Of a stretch of 64,000 nt of DNA, positions 38,040 through 48,928 are shown in pieces. The first letter of the stretch is position 1, and each line of letters starts with the position of its first letter. The notes under the pieces were generated by a model. It did not search any database, was not told the origin of the DNA, and saw nothing but the letters and a program-made list of their open reading frames with translations. Both the position numbers and the translations under genes were made by a program. Source of the DNA: Mycobacteroides immunogenum. Its GTDB lineage: Bacteria; Actinomycetota; Actinomycetes; Mycobacteriales; Mycobacteriaceae. Where the stretch lies: positions 1,302,001 through 1,366,000 of the forward strand of contig NZ_CP011530.1 of assembly GCF_001605725.1 (NCBI RefSeq), given 5' to 3'.

Positions 38040-39497
38040 ATGACCGACACAGCTTCAGCCGACATCGCGCAGGGTGCGCAGTACGCCGAGACCGCCAGCG
38101 CCGCCTACCAGTCGGCGCTGCAGGTCATCGAGACCATCGAGCCGCGTATCGCGGATGCCACCCGCAAAGAGCTTGCCGACCAACGCGATTCGCTCAAGCT
38201 GATCGCCAGTGAGAACTACGCCTCGCCGGCGGTGTTGCTGACCATGGGCACCTGGCTCTCGGACAAGTACGCCGAGGGCACCATCGGGCACCGTTTCTAC
38301 GCCGGTTGCCAGAACATCGACACTGTCGAGGCGCTGGCCGCCGAGCACGCCCGCGAGCTGTTCGGTGCGCCCTACGCGTATGCGCAGCCACACTCGGGAA
38401 TTGACGCCAATCTCGTTGCCTACTGGGCAATCCTGGCCACCCGGGTGGAGGCGCCCGCGCTGGCGGACAAGGGTGTGCGCAACGTCAACGACCTGTCCGA
38501 GACCGACTGGGAAGAGCTGCGGCACCAGTACGGCAACCAGCGGCTCATGGGCATGTCGCTGGACGCCGGCGGACACCTGACCCACGGCTTCCGCCCGAAC
38601 ATCTCGGGCAAGATGTTCCACCAGCGCAGCTACGGAACCGACCCCGAGACGGGCTTGCTGGACTACGACGCGCTGGCCGCCGCGGCCCGCGAGTTCAAGC
38701 CGCTGGTGCTGGTGGGTGGCTACTCGGCCTACCCGCGCCGGGTGAACTTCGCCAAGCTGCGTGAAATCGCCGACGAGGTGGGCGCCACCTTGTTCGTGGA
38801 CATGGCACACTTCGCCGGCCTGGTGGCCGGAAAGGTGTTCACCGGTGACGAGAACCCGGTGCCGCACGCGCACATCACCACGACCACCACCCACAAGTCC
38901 TTGCGCGGCCCGCGCGGTGGCCTGGTGCTGGCCACCGCCGAGTACTCCGACGCCGTCGACAAGGGCTGCCCGATGGTGCTGGGTGGACCGCTCTCGCACG
39001 TGATGGCCGCCAAGGCCGTCGCCCTGGCCGAGGCACGCCAGCCCTCGTTCCAGGCGTACGCGCAGCGTGTCGCCGACAACGCCAAGTCGCTGGCCGAGGG
39101 TTTCCTCAAGCGCGGCGCCCGCCTGGTCACCGGCGGCACCGATAACCACCTGGTGCTGCTCGATGTGCAGTCCTTCGGGCTCACCGGGCGCCAGGCCGAA
39201 TCGGCCCTGCTGGACGCGGGCGTCGTCACCAACCGCAACGCCATCCCGGCCGACCCCAACGGAGCCTGGTACACCAGCGGCATCCGGTTCGGCACCCCGG
39301 CGCTCACCAGCCGTGGATTCAACGGCGATGAGTTCGACAAGGTCGCCGAGCTCGTCGTCGATGTGCTGTCCAACACCACGCCCGACGGCACCTCGAAGGC
39401 CAAGTACACCCTTGCCGACGGCGTGGCGGATCGGGTGAAGGCCGCGTCCGCCGAGCTGCTGGCTGCCAACCCCCTCTACCCGGGCCTGACTCTCTAG
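38040..39497 (+). CDS. glyA: serine hydroxymethyltransferase, long form
   Basis: Interconverts serine and glycine with tetrahydrofolate; a main source of one-carbon units. At 485 aa it is about 60 residues longer than the usual 420-430 aa enzyme. The extra material includes an insertion near 135-190 ([19 protein letters not shown]). The PLP lysine is in [15 protein letters not shown], and [10 protein letters not shown] and HFAGLVAG are standard. It occupies the glyA1 (Rv1093) locus. The start is taken as 38040 because of the promoter spacing; 38034 would add two residues. Confidence 0.93.
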   Translation: MTDTASADIAQGAQYAETASAAYQSALQVIETIEPRIADATRKELADQRDSLKLIASENYASPAVLLTMGTWLSDKYAEGTIGHRFYAGCQNIDTVEALAAEHARELFGAPYAYAQPHSGIDANLVAYWAILATRVEAPALADKGVRNVNDLSETDWEELRHQYGNQRLMGMSLDAGGHLTHGFRPNISGKMFHQRSYGTDPETGLLDYDALAAAAREFKPLVLVGGYSAYPRRVNFAKLREIADEVGATLFVDMAHFAGLVAGKVFTGDENPVPHAHITTTTTHKSLRGPRGGLVLATAEYSDAVDKGCPMVLGGPLSHVMAAKAVALAEARQPSFQAYAQRVADNAKSLAEGFLKRGARLVTGGTDNHLVLLDVQSFGLTGRQAESALLDAGVVTNRNAIPADPNGAWYTSGIRFGTPALTSRGFNGDEFDKVAELVVDVLSNTTPDGTSKAKYTLADGVADRVKAASAELLAANPLYPGLTL

Positions 39498-39516
39498 GGT
39501 CCTTAGTCACCACGAC

Positions 39517-39566
39517 CAGACGCAAAAGCCCCCGACACGCTGGTGTTTCGGGGGCTTTTGCGTCTG
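39517..39566. terminator. bidirectional intrinsic terminator after glyA
   Basis: Two 19-nt arms (39517-39535 and 39548-39566) are perfectly complementary around a 12-nt loop. The stem contains a CCCCCG/CGGGGG core flanked by AAAAG/CTTTT, giving a T-rich run in either direction. Confidence 0.9.
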
Positions 39567-39612
39567 CTCGCGAAGGGTCGCGCGGCGATTTCACAATTCT
39601 GCCGCGTCCGGT

Positions 39613-39618
39613 TACTGT
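39613..39618 (+). promoter_or_regulatory. candidate -10 box (TACTGT) of leaderless desA2
   Basis: A TANNNT hexamer 6 nt before the ATG at 39625; no Shine-Dalgarno sequence. Confidence 0.45.
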
Positions 39619-39624
39619 TACCGC

Positions 39625-40431
39625 ATGGCACAGAAACCTGTACCCAATGCGTTGACTCTTGAGCTGACGGATGTCGTCGCCGAGACCATCGATCGCCACC
39701 GCGATTCTGCGGAGCTTTGGTACGCCCATGAGCACGTCCCCTACGACGAGGGTGAGAACTTCGCCTTCCTGGGTGGACGCGATTGGGAGCCTTCCGACGT
39801 CAAGCTGCCCAAGGCTGTCGTCGACGCCGTTCAGATTCTGCTGATCACCAAGGACAACCTCGCGGGCTACCACCGCGAGATGGTCGAGCATTTCTCCCTG
39901 GAGGTGATCCCGTGGGCCGATTTCATCGGACGCTGGACCGCCGAGGAGAACCTGCACGCCATCGCGCTGCGTGAGTACCTCGTGGTGACCCGCAATGCCG
40001 ATCCCAATGCCGACGAGGACACCCGGCTGGCTCATGTCATGAAGGGCTACCGGGCCGATTCGTACAGCCAGATCGAGACGCTGGTGTTCAACGCGTTCTT
40101 CGAGCAGATGCACGCCGTGTTCGTTCAGAACCTGGCCGCGCAGGCGGAGGACCCGGTGCTCAAGGGTCTGCTCGCCAACATCGAGAAGGACGAGCGCCGT
40201 CACGAGCAGATGTACAGCAAGATCGTGCTGGAATGCTTGCGCCTGCACCCCGAGGACACCATCGCGGCCATCAAGGCCCGCGCGGCGGAACTCAAGGTCA
40301 TCGGGGCTGATATCGACGGTTATGAGGACAAGGTCGCCACGGTGGCCGAGGCCGGGATCATCGATGAGGGCACCGTGCAGGATGTGGTCCGCGAGCTCAC
40401 CGACAAGTGGGGCGTCACCGACAGGCTCTAG
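39625..40431 (+). CDS. desA2: acyl-ACP desaturase DesA2
   Basis: A 268-aa soluble ferritin-fold di-iron protein. ENLHA (EExxH, about 109-113) and DERRHE (about 190-195) supply iron ligands. It is thought to introduce a double bond in an acyl-ACP for mycolic acid synthesis. It matches Rv1094. A reduced or altered di-iron site has been discussed for DesA2 proteins, so activity should not be assumed. It has its own promoter after the glyA terminator. Confidence 0.92.
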   Translation: MAQKPVPNALTLELTDVVAETIDRHRDSAELWYAHEHVPYDEGENFAFLGGRDWEPSDVKLPKAVVDAVQILLITKDNLAGYHREMVEHFSLEVIPWADFIGRWTAEENLHAIALREYLVVTRNADPNADEDTRLAHVMKGYRADSYSQIETLVFNAFFEQMHAVFVQNLAAQAEDPVLKGLLANIEKDERRHEQMYSKIVLECLRLHPEDTIAAIKARAAELKVIGADIDGYEDKVATVAEAGIIDEGTVQDVVRELTDKWGVTDRL

Positions 40432-40569
40432 GGTTTCGCCGAACGTCACCCCGTGGGCGGGTGCGTTTGTGCACTCGTGTGGTAACTCGACACTCACACG
40501 AAATGTGCGTTAACCCGGTGTTAGTCAACACGCTTGATCCGGTGCGCGGCATCTGCGGGTAGGTGCGAG

Positions 40570-40575
40570 TAGCGT
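40570..40575 (+). promoter_or_regulatory. candidate -10 box (TAGCGT) of phoAT-phoH2
   Basis: A TANNNT hexamer 8 nt before the ATG at 40584. Confidence 0.35.
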
Positions 40576-40583
40576 CAAAAGCG

Positions 40584-40751
40584 ATGGCTAGCGACATGCT
40601 TTGCTATCCGGGAGGTACTGATCGTGGCGAGAGCGACAGGACCGGCCCCGGTCCTGATGTGGACCGTCTGTATGACGGTTCACACCCAGTACCGACCGCG
40701 TCCACGACAGATCGCGTGTGGTGCCGCACGGATGTCAGGAGCGCTCGGTGA
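40584..40751 (+). CDS. small ORF upstream of phoH2, phoAT-type candidate
   Basis: A 55-aa polar peptide rich in Asp, Arg and Thr. Its TGA stop overlaps the phoH2 GTG start by 4 nt (GTGA), the usual sign of translational coupling. Mycobacterial phoH2 genes are reported to be preceded by a small antitoxin-type gene, phoAT, and this ORF fits by position. The start is uncertain (GTG 40563, ATG 40584 or 40596). The 40432-40747 interval also holds a competing ORF at 40624-40815 with a strong Shine-Dalgarno sequence. Confidence 0.5.
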   Translation: MASDMLCYPGGTDRGESDRTGPGPDVDRLYDGSHPVPTASTTDRVWCRTDVRSAR

Positions 40752-42073
40752 CTGCTTCAATGAACCCTGGGACAATCCGTACCTATGTGCTCGACACCTC
40801 GGTGTTGTTGTCTGACCCTTGGGCTACAAACCGATTCGCCGAACATGAGGTAGTGATCCCGTTGGTGGTGATCAGCGAGCTGGAAGGCAAGCGTCACCAC
40901 CACGAGCTGGGTTGGTTCGCCCGCACTGCGTTGCGGATGCTCGACGATCTGCGGCTGGAGTACGGCCGTCTTGATCAGTCCATTCCTGTTGGGACACAAG
41001 GTGGTTCGCTGCATGTCGAGTTGAACCACACCGATCCCTCGGTGCTGCCCGTGGGCTTCCGCACCGACTCCAACGACTCCCGCATCTTGGCGTGCGCGCT
41101 CAACCTCGCCGCCGAGGGCAAGCTGGTTACGTTGGTGAGCAAGGACATCCCGTTGCGCGTCAAGGCCGGTGCGGTGGGCCTGGCGGCCGACGAGTACCGC
41201 GCCCAGGACGTGGTGAACTCGGGTTGGACCGGCATGGCCGAGCTGGACACCACCGCCGACGTCATCGACTCACTCTTCGAGTCCGGCGAGGCTGATCTGG
41301 AAGCAGCGCGAGATCTCCCGTGCCACACCGGAGTCCGGCTTTTGGGCGGAACCTCCAGTGCCCTGGGTCGCGTCAACGCCGAGAAGCGGGTGCAGCTGGT
41401 CCGCGGTGACCGTGAGGTCTTCGGATTGCGCGGCCGGTCCGCCGAACAGCGTGTGGCACTGGACATCCTGCTCGACGAGTCGGTCGGGATCGTTTCTCTC
41501 GGCGGCAAGGCCGGCACCGGTAAGTCGGCGCTGGCACTGTGCGCCGGACTCGAAGCGGTCCTGGAACGGCGCAGCCATCGCAAGGTAGTGGTGTTCCGTC
41601 CGCTCTACGCCGTCGGTGGTCAAGAGCTGGGGTACCTGCCGGGCAGCGAGAGCGAGAAGATGGGCCCGTGGGCGCAGGCCGTCTTCGACACCCTGGAAGG
41701 GCTGGCGTCACCGGCGGTCATCGAAGAGGTGCTCTCGCGCGGGATGCTCGAGGTGCTCCCGCTGACCCACATCCGCGGCCGGTCGCTGCACGACTCCTTT
41801 GTCATCGTGGACGAGGCACAGTCCCTGGAACGCAATGTGCTGCTGACCGTGCTGTCGCGGCTGGGCACGGGTTCGCGGGTGGTGCTCACCCATGACGTCG
41901 CGCAACGCGACAACCTACGTGTCGGCCGTCACGACGGTGTCGCCGCGGTGATCGAGAAGCTCAAGGGGCATCCGCTGTTCGCGCACGTCACGCTGGTGCG
42001 CAGCGAACGTTCGCCCATCGCGGCACTGGTCACGGAGATGCTGGAGGAGTTCGGGCCCGGCCTCACCGCGTAG
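40748..42073 (+). CDS. phoH2: PhoH2: PIN-domain ribonuclease fused to PhoH ATPase
   Basis: A 441-aa fusion. The N-terminal PIN domain (about 10-160) has acidic residues Asp16 in VLDTS, Glu44 and Asp110. The C-terminal PhoH ATPase (about 225-435) has Walker [10 protein letters not shown] (252-260) and DEAQ. Family members unwind and cleave RNA in an ATP-dependent way. It matches Rv1095. The GTG start overlaps the small upstream ORF. Confidence 0.92.
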   Translation: MTASMNPGTIRTYVLDTSVLLSDPWATNRFAEHEVVIPLVVISELEGKRHHHELGWFARTALRMLDDLRLEYGRLDQSIPVGTQGGSLHVELNHTDPSVLPVGFRTDSNDSRILACALNLAAEGKLVTLVSKDIPLRVKAGAVGLAADEYRAQDVVNSGWTGMAELDTTADVIDSLFESGEADLEAARDLPCHTGVRLLGGTSSALGRVNAEKRVQLVRGDREVFGLRGRSAEQRVALDILLDESVGIVSLGGKAGTGKSALALCAGLEAVLERRSHRKVVVFRPLYAVGGQELGYLPGSESEKMGPWAQAVFDTLEGLASPAVIEEVLSRGMLEVLPLTHIRGRSLHDSFVIVDEAQSLERNVLLTVLSRLGTGSRVVLTHDVAQRDNLRVGRHDGVAAVIEKLKGHPLFAHVTLVRSERSPIAALVTEMLEEFGPGLTA

Positions 42074-42092
42074 TGCCGGTGTAAACCGGCAT

Positions 42093-42098
42093 TACGCT
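42093..42098 (+). promoter_or_regulatory. candidate -10 box (TACGCT) of the polysaccharide deacetylase gene
   Basis: A TANNNT hexamer 7 nt before the GTG at 42106. Confidence 0.45.
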
Positions 42099-42105
42099 GT
42101 TAGAC

Positions 42106-42972
42106 GTGCTAACTAAGCGTGACGTCTTTCGTTGGACGATGGTCGCGGCCGCGGTGGGAAGTCTGATCGCGGCCGCGATCGTCGTCACCGACAAGCAGCG
42201 CGCCCTCGCCGAGCCGGTGGATTGCCAGCAGGAGAAGTGCGTCGCGCTGACATTCGATGACGGGCCGAGCCCCTTCACCGACCGGCTGCTGCGCATCCTG
42301 CAGGCCAATGGCGCGCACTCCACCTTCTTTGAAATCGGCAACAAGGTGCAGCGCGACCCGGAAGGCGCCAAACGGGTGGTGGAGGCCGGGATGGAGCTCG
42401 GCAGTCACACCTGGGAACACCCCAATATGACGACGATCCCGCCCGAAGCGATCGCCGGTCAGCTGAGCAAGGCGAGCGATGCCATCGAGGCGGCCACCGG
42501 CCAGCGTCCCAAACTGTTCCGTACCGCGGGTGGCCTGGTCAACGATCAGGTGCTGGCCGAGGCTAAGAAACAGGGCCTGGCCGATATCAACTGGGACGTC
42601 ATCCCCTTCGACTGGGCCAACGATTCGAACACCGATGCTTCCCGGGCCATCCTGATGTCACAGATCAAACCCGGATCGGTGGTGCTGTTCCATGACACCT
42701 ATTCGAGCACAGTGGATCTGGTTGAGCAGTTTCTACCGGTGTTGCGGGCCAACGGCTATCACGCGGTGACGGTCACGAAGATGCTCGGACCGCGCGAGCC
42801 AGGCACCAGTTACGGCAGCAGAGAAAACGGCCCGCCCGTCAATCTGCTGAAAGATATTCCGGCATCGGAGATCCCGCCGCTGCCGAACACCCCGTCGCCA
42901 CTGCCCGCGACCAACATTCCCATCACCGACCTGCCCAATCAAGGGGCGGGCGGACCGACCGTCGGGCAATAG
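42106..42972 (+). CDS. secreted polysaccharide deacetylase (NodB domain, Rv1096-like)
   Basis: A 288-aa carbohydrate esterase family 4 protein. An N-terminal membrane anchor or signal (about 11-28) leads to the NodB domain, with TFDDGPS (49-55) and SHTWEHPN metal and catalytic residues, and a proline-rich C-terminal tail. Homologue Rv1096 deacetylates peptidoglycan and contributes to lysozyme resistance. GTG start, leaderless geometry. Confidence 0.9.
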   Translation: MLTKRDVFRWTMVAAAVGSLIAAAIVVTDKQRALAEPVDCQQEKCVALTFDDGPSPFTDRLLRILQANGAHSTFFEIGNKVQRDPEGAKRVVEAGMELGSHTWEHPNMTTIPPEAIAGQLSKASDAIEAATGQRPKLFRTAGGLVNDQVLAEAKKQGLADINWDVIPFDWANDSNTDASRAILMSQIKPGSVVLFHDTYSSTVDLVEQFLPVLRANGYHAVTVTKMLGPREPGTSYGSRENGPPVNLLKDIPASEIPPLPNTPSPLPATNIPITDLPNQGAGGPTVGQ

Positions 42973-42974
42973 GG

Positions 42975-45332
42975 GTGCGCCTCGTCGCCTTGGTGTTGAT
43001 CACGGCACTTCTCGTTGGTCCCGCTAGTGTCGTAGTGCCTGCCCGCCAACATTATTCGGCGACGATCAGTCGCGACGAGCGCGGTGTCCCGCATGTGAGT
43101 GCCGATGATTGGGGCTCACTGGGCTACGGCACCGGATATGCGTTCAGCGAGGATCGGGCCTGCACGCTGATCGATCAGATCGTCAAGGTGCGTGGGGAAC
43201 GTAGCAAGTGGTTGGGGCCGGGAGTCGGCAACCGGAACGTCGATATGGACTTCGGTTACCGGCACCTGAAGCTGTGGGAGAACGCGCCGAAGCGCTGGGC
43301 CGACCAGCCGGTCAGAGTGCGCGAGATGGTTGACGGATACGTTGCCGGGTTCAACGAGTCACTAGCGGTCAACGGCGTCAACGGCGGCTGGTGTGATGGT
43401 GCCGGTTGGGTCCGTCCGATCACCGCCCAGGACCTCTATGCACATTTCTCCGATGTCGTGATGACGGTGTCCAGCGTCGCCATGATCACCGAAATCGGCA
43501 GGGCACAACCACCGTCGGGCACCTCGACACCGCATCCGGGTGCGCTGCCCGCGCCGCCGCGGATGGGAAGCAACGGGTGGGCCCTGGGCTCGGAACGTTC
43601 CTCCACCGGTGGTGGTCTGCTGTTGGCCAACCCGCATTACCCGTGGACGGGGGAGAATCGGCTCTGGGAAGCGCACCAGAGCATCCCGGGGCAGCTGAAC
43701 GTCTACGGCGTCGGGCTCTCGGGAATGCCGCTGGTGCAGCTCGGTTTCACCGATGCGGTGGCCTGGACCGCGACGGTGGCAGCCGGGCGCCGCTTCGCGC
43801 TGTACCGCTACGACCTGGATCCGGCAGATCCCACCGCGTACTACGTCGATGGCCGCCGCCAGGTGATGACACCCGACCCGATCACCATTGAAGTTGCCGG
43901 CGAGCACGGGATTTCGCCGATCAGCCGGACTCTCTACTCCACCAAGCACGGCCCGGTGGTTGACGCCGACACCGTGGGCTGGACATCCACGCAGGCCGTC
44001 GCGATGGCCGACGCCAACGCCGCGACCAACAGCACGCTGTCCCAGTATCTGGGTATGGCCACCGCACGGTCTATGGATGAATTCCAGGACGTGTTCCGGC
44101 TGAATCGGGGAGTGCCCTGGATGAACACCGTCTCGACGAGTGCGGACGGGCGTGCCTGGATCGTCGACAGCTCGGCGACCCCGAACCTGTCCAAAGAAGC
44201 CCTGGCCGCCTGGGCTGCTGACCGCCAGAAACCCGGACTGATCGGCGATGCGTTCCGCTCCGCGGGCATGGTGGTGCTCAACGGATCCCGGTCATTGTTC
44301 GACTGGGCCGACGACGAGGACGCCGCGGCACCCGGACTCATCGGATATGAACATATGCCGCAGCTGGAGCGGCGCGACTACGTCTTCAACGCCAATGACA
44401 GTATGTGGCTTGCCAATCCAGATCAGCTGCTCACCGGCTACCAGCCGCAGCAGGGCGGGGAGAAATGGATCCTCTCGCCCCGGACCAAAACAAACGCACG
44501 CCTGCTCGCCGAGAACCCTGGCAAGTGGTCCGTCGACGATGTGAGCGCCGCGTTGTTCAGCGACCGCGCGATCCTCGCTGACCAGCTGCGGGTGCCGCTG
44601 GTCCGGGCCTGCACGATCACCAAGGTTGTCGACGGAGTGGATCTGGCGCCGGCCTGCGCGGCGCTGGCTGGCTGGGACGGCAGGTTCACCAAGACCGCAC
44701 GCGGGGCCGTCGTGTTCCGCGAATGGCTGTCCCGGTTCACCTCGGCAGAACGCAAGGATCGTGGCAGGCTCTTCGCTGATGGCTTCAACCCTGCCAATCC
44801 CGTTGGCTCGCCTTCGGTTCCGGCCACCGATGTCAAGCCGTGGCTCGCTGAGCTGGCCGCCGCGGTGCGACTGCTGCAGCGGGCGGGCATCCCGGTGGAC
44901 GCACCGCTGGGCAGTGTGCAACGTGAATTCCACACCGGCCGGCTGCTGCCCGTCGGCGGCGGTACCGATATCGAAGGTGCTGCCAACATCGTGGACTGCT
45001 GCTCCTGGGGAACAACTTCCGAGCCGCAACCAGATCCGGGCGAGCGTCTGGAGCCGGGCACCGAGCTGCGCGCCATCCCGGATGCCCCGGGCGTGCTCAA
45101 TGGTTACCCCGTCCAGGAGGGGGATAGCTTCATCATGGCGCTGCAATACGGACCCGACGGGCCGGATGCCAAAGGCGTTCTGGTTTACGGAAATCCGGAT
45201 GATCCAAGAAATCCGGCCTATTACACGGGAGCTCAGGCCTTCAGCGCCGAACAGCTGCGCCCCTTGGCCTTCACCGCCGACGACGTCGCCAAGGAGGCGG
45301 TGTCTACGGTGACGGTGTCGCGGCCGCGTTAG
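42975..45332 (+). CDS. penicillin acylase-family secreted hydrolase
   Basis: A 785-aa Ntn hydrolase precursor. Residues 1-23 are a signal peptide. The mature heterodimer would be generated by autocleavage before Ser199 in MGSNGWALG, the classic nucleophile context of penicillin and acyl-homoserine-lactone acylases. NPHYPW and an N-rich active-site region follow. Substrates may be N-acyl amides such as quorum-sensing lactones or beta-lactams, which cannot be told from sequence. It begins 2 nt after the deacetylase stop, so the two are one operon. Confidence 0.85.
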   Translation: MRLVALVLITALLVGPASVVVPARQHYSATISRDERGVPHVSADDWGSLGYGTGYAFSEDRACTLIDQIVKVRGERSKWLGPGVGNRNVDMDFGYRHLKLWENAPKRWADQPVRVREMVDGYVAGFNESLAVNGVNGGWCDGAGWVRPITAQDLYAHFSDVVMTVSSVAMITEIGRAQPPSGTSTPHPGALPAPPRMGSNGWALGSERSSTGGGLLLANPHYPWTGENRLWEAHQSIPGQLNVYGVGLSGMPLVQLGFTDAVAWTATVAAGRRFALYRYDLDPADPTAYYVDGRRQVMTPDPITIEVAGEHGISPISRTLYSTKHGPVVDADTVGWTSTQAVAMADANAATNSTLSQYLGMATARSMDEFQDVFRLNRGVPWMNTVSTSADGRAWIVDSSATPNLSKEALAAWAADRQKPGLIGDAFRSAGMVVLNGSRSLFDWADDEDAAAPGLIGYEHMPQLERRDYVFNANDSMWLANPDQLLTGYQPQQGGEKWILSPRTKTNARLLAENPGKWSVDDVSAALFSDRAILADQLRVPLVRACTITKVVDGVDLAPACAALAGWDGRFTKTARGAVVFREWLSRFTSAERKDRGRLFADGFNPANPVGSPSVPATDVKPWLAELAAAVRLLQRAGIPVDAPLGSVQREFHTGRLLPVGGGTDIEGAANIVDCCSWGTTSEPQPDPGERLEPGTELRAIPDAPGVLNGYPVQEGDSFIMALQYGPDGPDAKGVLVYGNPDDPRNPAYYTGAQAFSAEQLRPLAFTADDVAKEAVSTVTVSRPR

Positions 45333-45726
45333 GACGTGCGGGGGCCGGACTCCTCGGCGGCGGCGAACCAGAGGGCCAGCGCCAGGAGCGCTGCCGTCAC
45401 CAACAGGCCGATGCCTTCGAGCCACCCCAACGTCTGACCCTGGTGATGGTTGGTGTCCACCAGGTGGCTCACGGTGTGCAGCACCCAATGGCCGGTGGCG
45501 ATGGCCAGCGCGGGTACTCGCCACGACTGCCACGCGACCGCCGCCAGCAGCGCCAGCCCTACCGGGATCGCGAAGGACCCGAAGTCGAACAGGTAGTGGT
45601 CATTTCGCACACCGAACGCGCCGAGCGTCTCGAAGAACGATTCAGGGGCCACAATCGCCCAGGTCCCCGTCACCGCCTGGTAGATACCGGCGATGACGAG
45701 GACCAGACGGACGAACCGAGCCTTAA

Positions 45727-45727
<1 letters not shown>
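45329..45727 (-). CDS. small four-helix membrane protein, probable ATT start
   Basis: About 132 aa with four hydrophobic helices, opening IKARFVRLVLVIAGIYQ and ending EESGPRTS. There is no ATG, GTG or TTG near the start of the hydrophobic domain. The best candidate is ATT at 45727-45725, overlapping the fumC stop as TAATT and preceded by AAGGTGA at suitable spacing. A longer in-frame reading into fumC has no similarity to a real protein. Function unknown. It overlaps the convergent acylase stop by 4 nt. Confidence 0.6.
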
Positions 45728-47121
<1,394 letters not shown>

Positions 47122-47154
47122 TGGTCTTCCTTCTCGTCGTCGATGATGGAGTGA

Positions 47155-48201
47155 TCAGGGGAGAGGATGAGTGGCGCCGTCGTCGCCGGTGAAGTCGACC
47201 GCGGAGTATTCGCGGAGTTTGGTGAGGCGGTGGTAGGCCTCGATCATCCGGACGGTGCCGGACTTGGAGCGCATCACGATCGACTGCGTGGTGCACCCGC
47301 CGCCGAAGTACCGGACACCCTGCAGCAGATCACCATCGGTGACGCCGGTCGCGCAGAAGAACACGTTCTCGCCGGAAACCAGGTCTTCGGTGGTGAGGAT
47401 CTGATCGAGGTCGTAGCCGGCGTCGATGGCCTTCTGGCGTTCCTCGTCATCACGCGGGGCAAGCTTGCCGTGGATGGCACCACCCATGCAGCGCATGGCG
47501 GCCGCGGCGATGATGCCCTCGGGGGTGCCGCCGATACCCAGCAGCATGTCGGTGCCCGAGTTGGGGCGGGCCGTGGAGATGGCACCGGCCACGTCGCCGT
47601 CGGAGATGAGGCGGATGCGGGCGCCGGTTTCGCGGACCTTCTGGATCAGTTCGCCGTGACGGGGCCGGTCCAAGATGCAGACTGTGATGTCGGAGACAGA
47701 ACAGTTGCGCACCTTGGCGACGCGCTTGATGTTCTCCGAGACGGGAGCGCTGATGTCGATGACATCGGCGGCGTCGGGGCCGACGGCGATCTTCTCCATG
47801 TAGAACACGGCGGACGGATCGAACATGGCGCCACGCTCGGAAACAGCGAGCACAGAGATGGCATTGGGCATGCCCTTGCTCATCAGCGTGGTGCCGTCCA
47901 CCGGGTCCACCGCGAAATCGCAATCCGGGCCGTCGCCGTTGCCCACTTCCTCGCCGTTGTAGAGCATCGGGGCGTTGTCCTTCTCGCCCTCGCCGATGAC
48001 CACCACGCCGCGCATGGACACGGAATTGACCAGCTCACGCATGGCATCGACGGCGGCACCGTCGCCCTTTTCCTTCTCGCCGCGGCCGACCCAGCGGCCC
48101 GCGGCCATGGCACCCGCTTCGGTCACTCTGACCAGCTCTAACGCCAGGTTGCGGTCAGGGGCTTCTCTGCGCGACGGGGTCATGGGATGTGATTCTTTCA
48201 T
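47155..48201 (-). CDS. glpX: fructose-1,6-bisphosphatase class II
   Basis: The main gluconeogenic FBPase of mycobacteria (Rv1099c). The 348-aa protein has the metal-dependent phosphatase motif [18 protein letters not shown] and [12 protein letters not shown]. ATGs at 48201 and 48183 both fit; the former gives a length closer to homologues. The gene is divergent from the DUF4245 gene; their 5' ends lie within about 15 nt. Confidence 0.95.
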   Translation of the reverse strand: MKESHPMTPSRREAPDRNLALELVRVTEAGAMAAGRWVGRGEKEKGDGAAVDAMRELVNSVSMRGVVVIGEGEKDNAPMLYNGEEVGNGDGPDCDFAVDPVDGTTLMSKGMPNAISVLAVSERGAMFDPSAVFYMEKIAVGPDAADVIDISAPVSENIKRVAKVRNCSVSDITVCILDRPRHGELIQKVRETGARIRLISDGDVAGAISTARPNSGTDMLLGIGGTPEGIIAAAAMRCMGGAIHGKLAPRDDEERQKAIDAGYDLDQILTTEDLVSGENVFFCATGVTDGDLLQGVRYFGGGCTTQSIVMRSKSGTVRMIEAYHRLTKLREYSAVDFTGDDGATHPLP

Positions 48202-48215
48202 GCGGGCCTGCGAGT

Positions 48216-48851
48216 ATGGGAGGCGTGGCAGGCAGCGCAGATGCAAGCGGAGATCCAGAACCCGACGATCGCATTGCCGTGCCCGCACCCAGGCCGGCCA
48301 AGCCGCGCCTGTTTCAGGACGGCCGCGACATGTTCTGGTCGATGGCGCCGCTCGTGCTGGTGTGCATCGTGCTGGCTGGGGTGCTGGGCATGTGCTCGTT
48401 CACGCCCAGCGGGCCGACCGCCGGTGCGCCGCCCTCCTATGACGCGCACGCCGCGTTGCAGGCCGATGCCCGGCAGTTCTCGTTCCCGATCCGCGAACCG
48501 TCGCTGCCCGAGGGGTGGCGTGCCAACTCCGGTGGCCGCGACAGCGTTGACGGAGTACCGCTCTCGAGGGTCGGGTACCTGAGCCCGTCGGGTGCGTACA
48601 TGGCGGTCCTGCAAAGCGGTGCGCCCGAGGAGAGACTCGTGCCGAAGGTGAACACCTCGCTGGTGCCGCGCGGGCCGGAGGATGTCGACGGCGTGCGCTG
48701 GGTGGCGTACGAGGGCGATGAAGGTGTCGAGCCACTGTGGGTTACCCGGCTGGGCAACACGGTGACGGTAGGTGTCACCGGGGCCGGGGATGCCGAGGCC
48801 TTCCGGACCGTCGCGCGTGCGGTGCAGACCGCTACGCCGCTGCCGCGCTAG
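48216..48851 (+). CDS. DUF4245 membrane-anchored protein (Rv1100-like)
   Basis: A 211-aa protein with a cytoplasmic N-terminus (about 1-38), one membrane segment (about 40-62, [20 protein letters not shown]) and an extracytoplasmic domain ending in PLPR. It corresponds to the DUF4245 protein divergent from glpX in mycobacteria. Function unknown. Starts at 48216 (ATG) or 48225 (GTG). Confidence 0.8.
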   Translation: MGGVAGSADASGDPEPDDRIAVPAPRPAKPRLFQDGRDMFWSMAPLVLVCIVLAGVLGMCSFTPSGPTAGAPPSYDAHAALQADARQFSFPIREPSLPEGWRANSGGRDSVDGVPLSRVGYLSPSGAYMAVLQSGAPEERLVPKVNTSLVPRGPEDVDGVRWVAYEGDEGVEPLWVTRLGNTVTVGVTGAGDAEAFRTVARAVQTATPLPR

Positions 48852-48867
48852 GTTCTGCCACGTCGAA

Positions 48868-48916
48868 ATCGACGAAATGCAGGGCTCTTCTCGGCATTTT
48901 GCTGCAAAACGTCGAT
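48868..48916. terminator. hairpin region between convergent genes
   Basis: ATCGACGAAATGCA (48868-48881) pairs imperfectly with TGCAAAACGTCGAT (48903-48916); an inner alternative pairs CGAAATGC with GCATTTTG. It sits between the convergent DUF4245 and aldolase genes and may serve both strands. Confidence 0.4.
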
Positions 48917-48928
48917 CTCGATGCCGCC

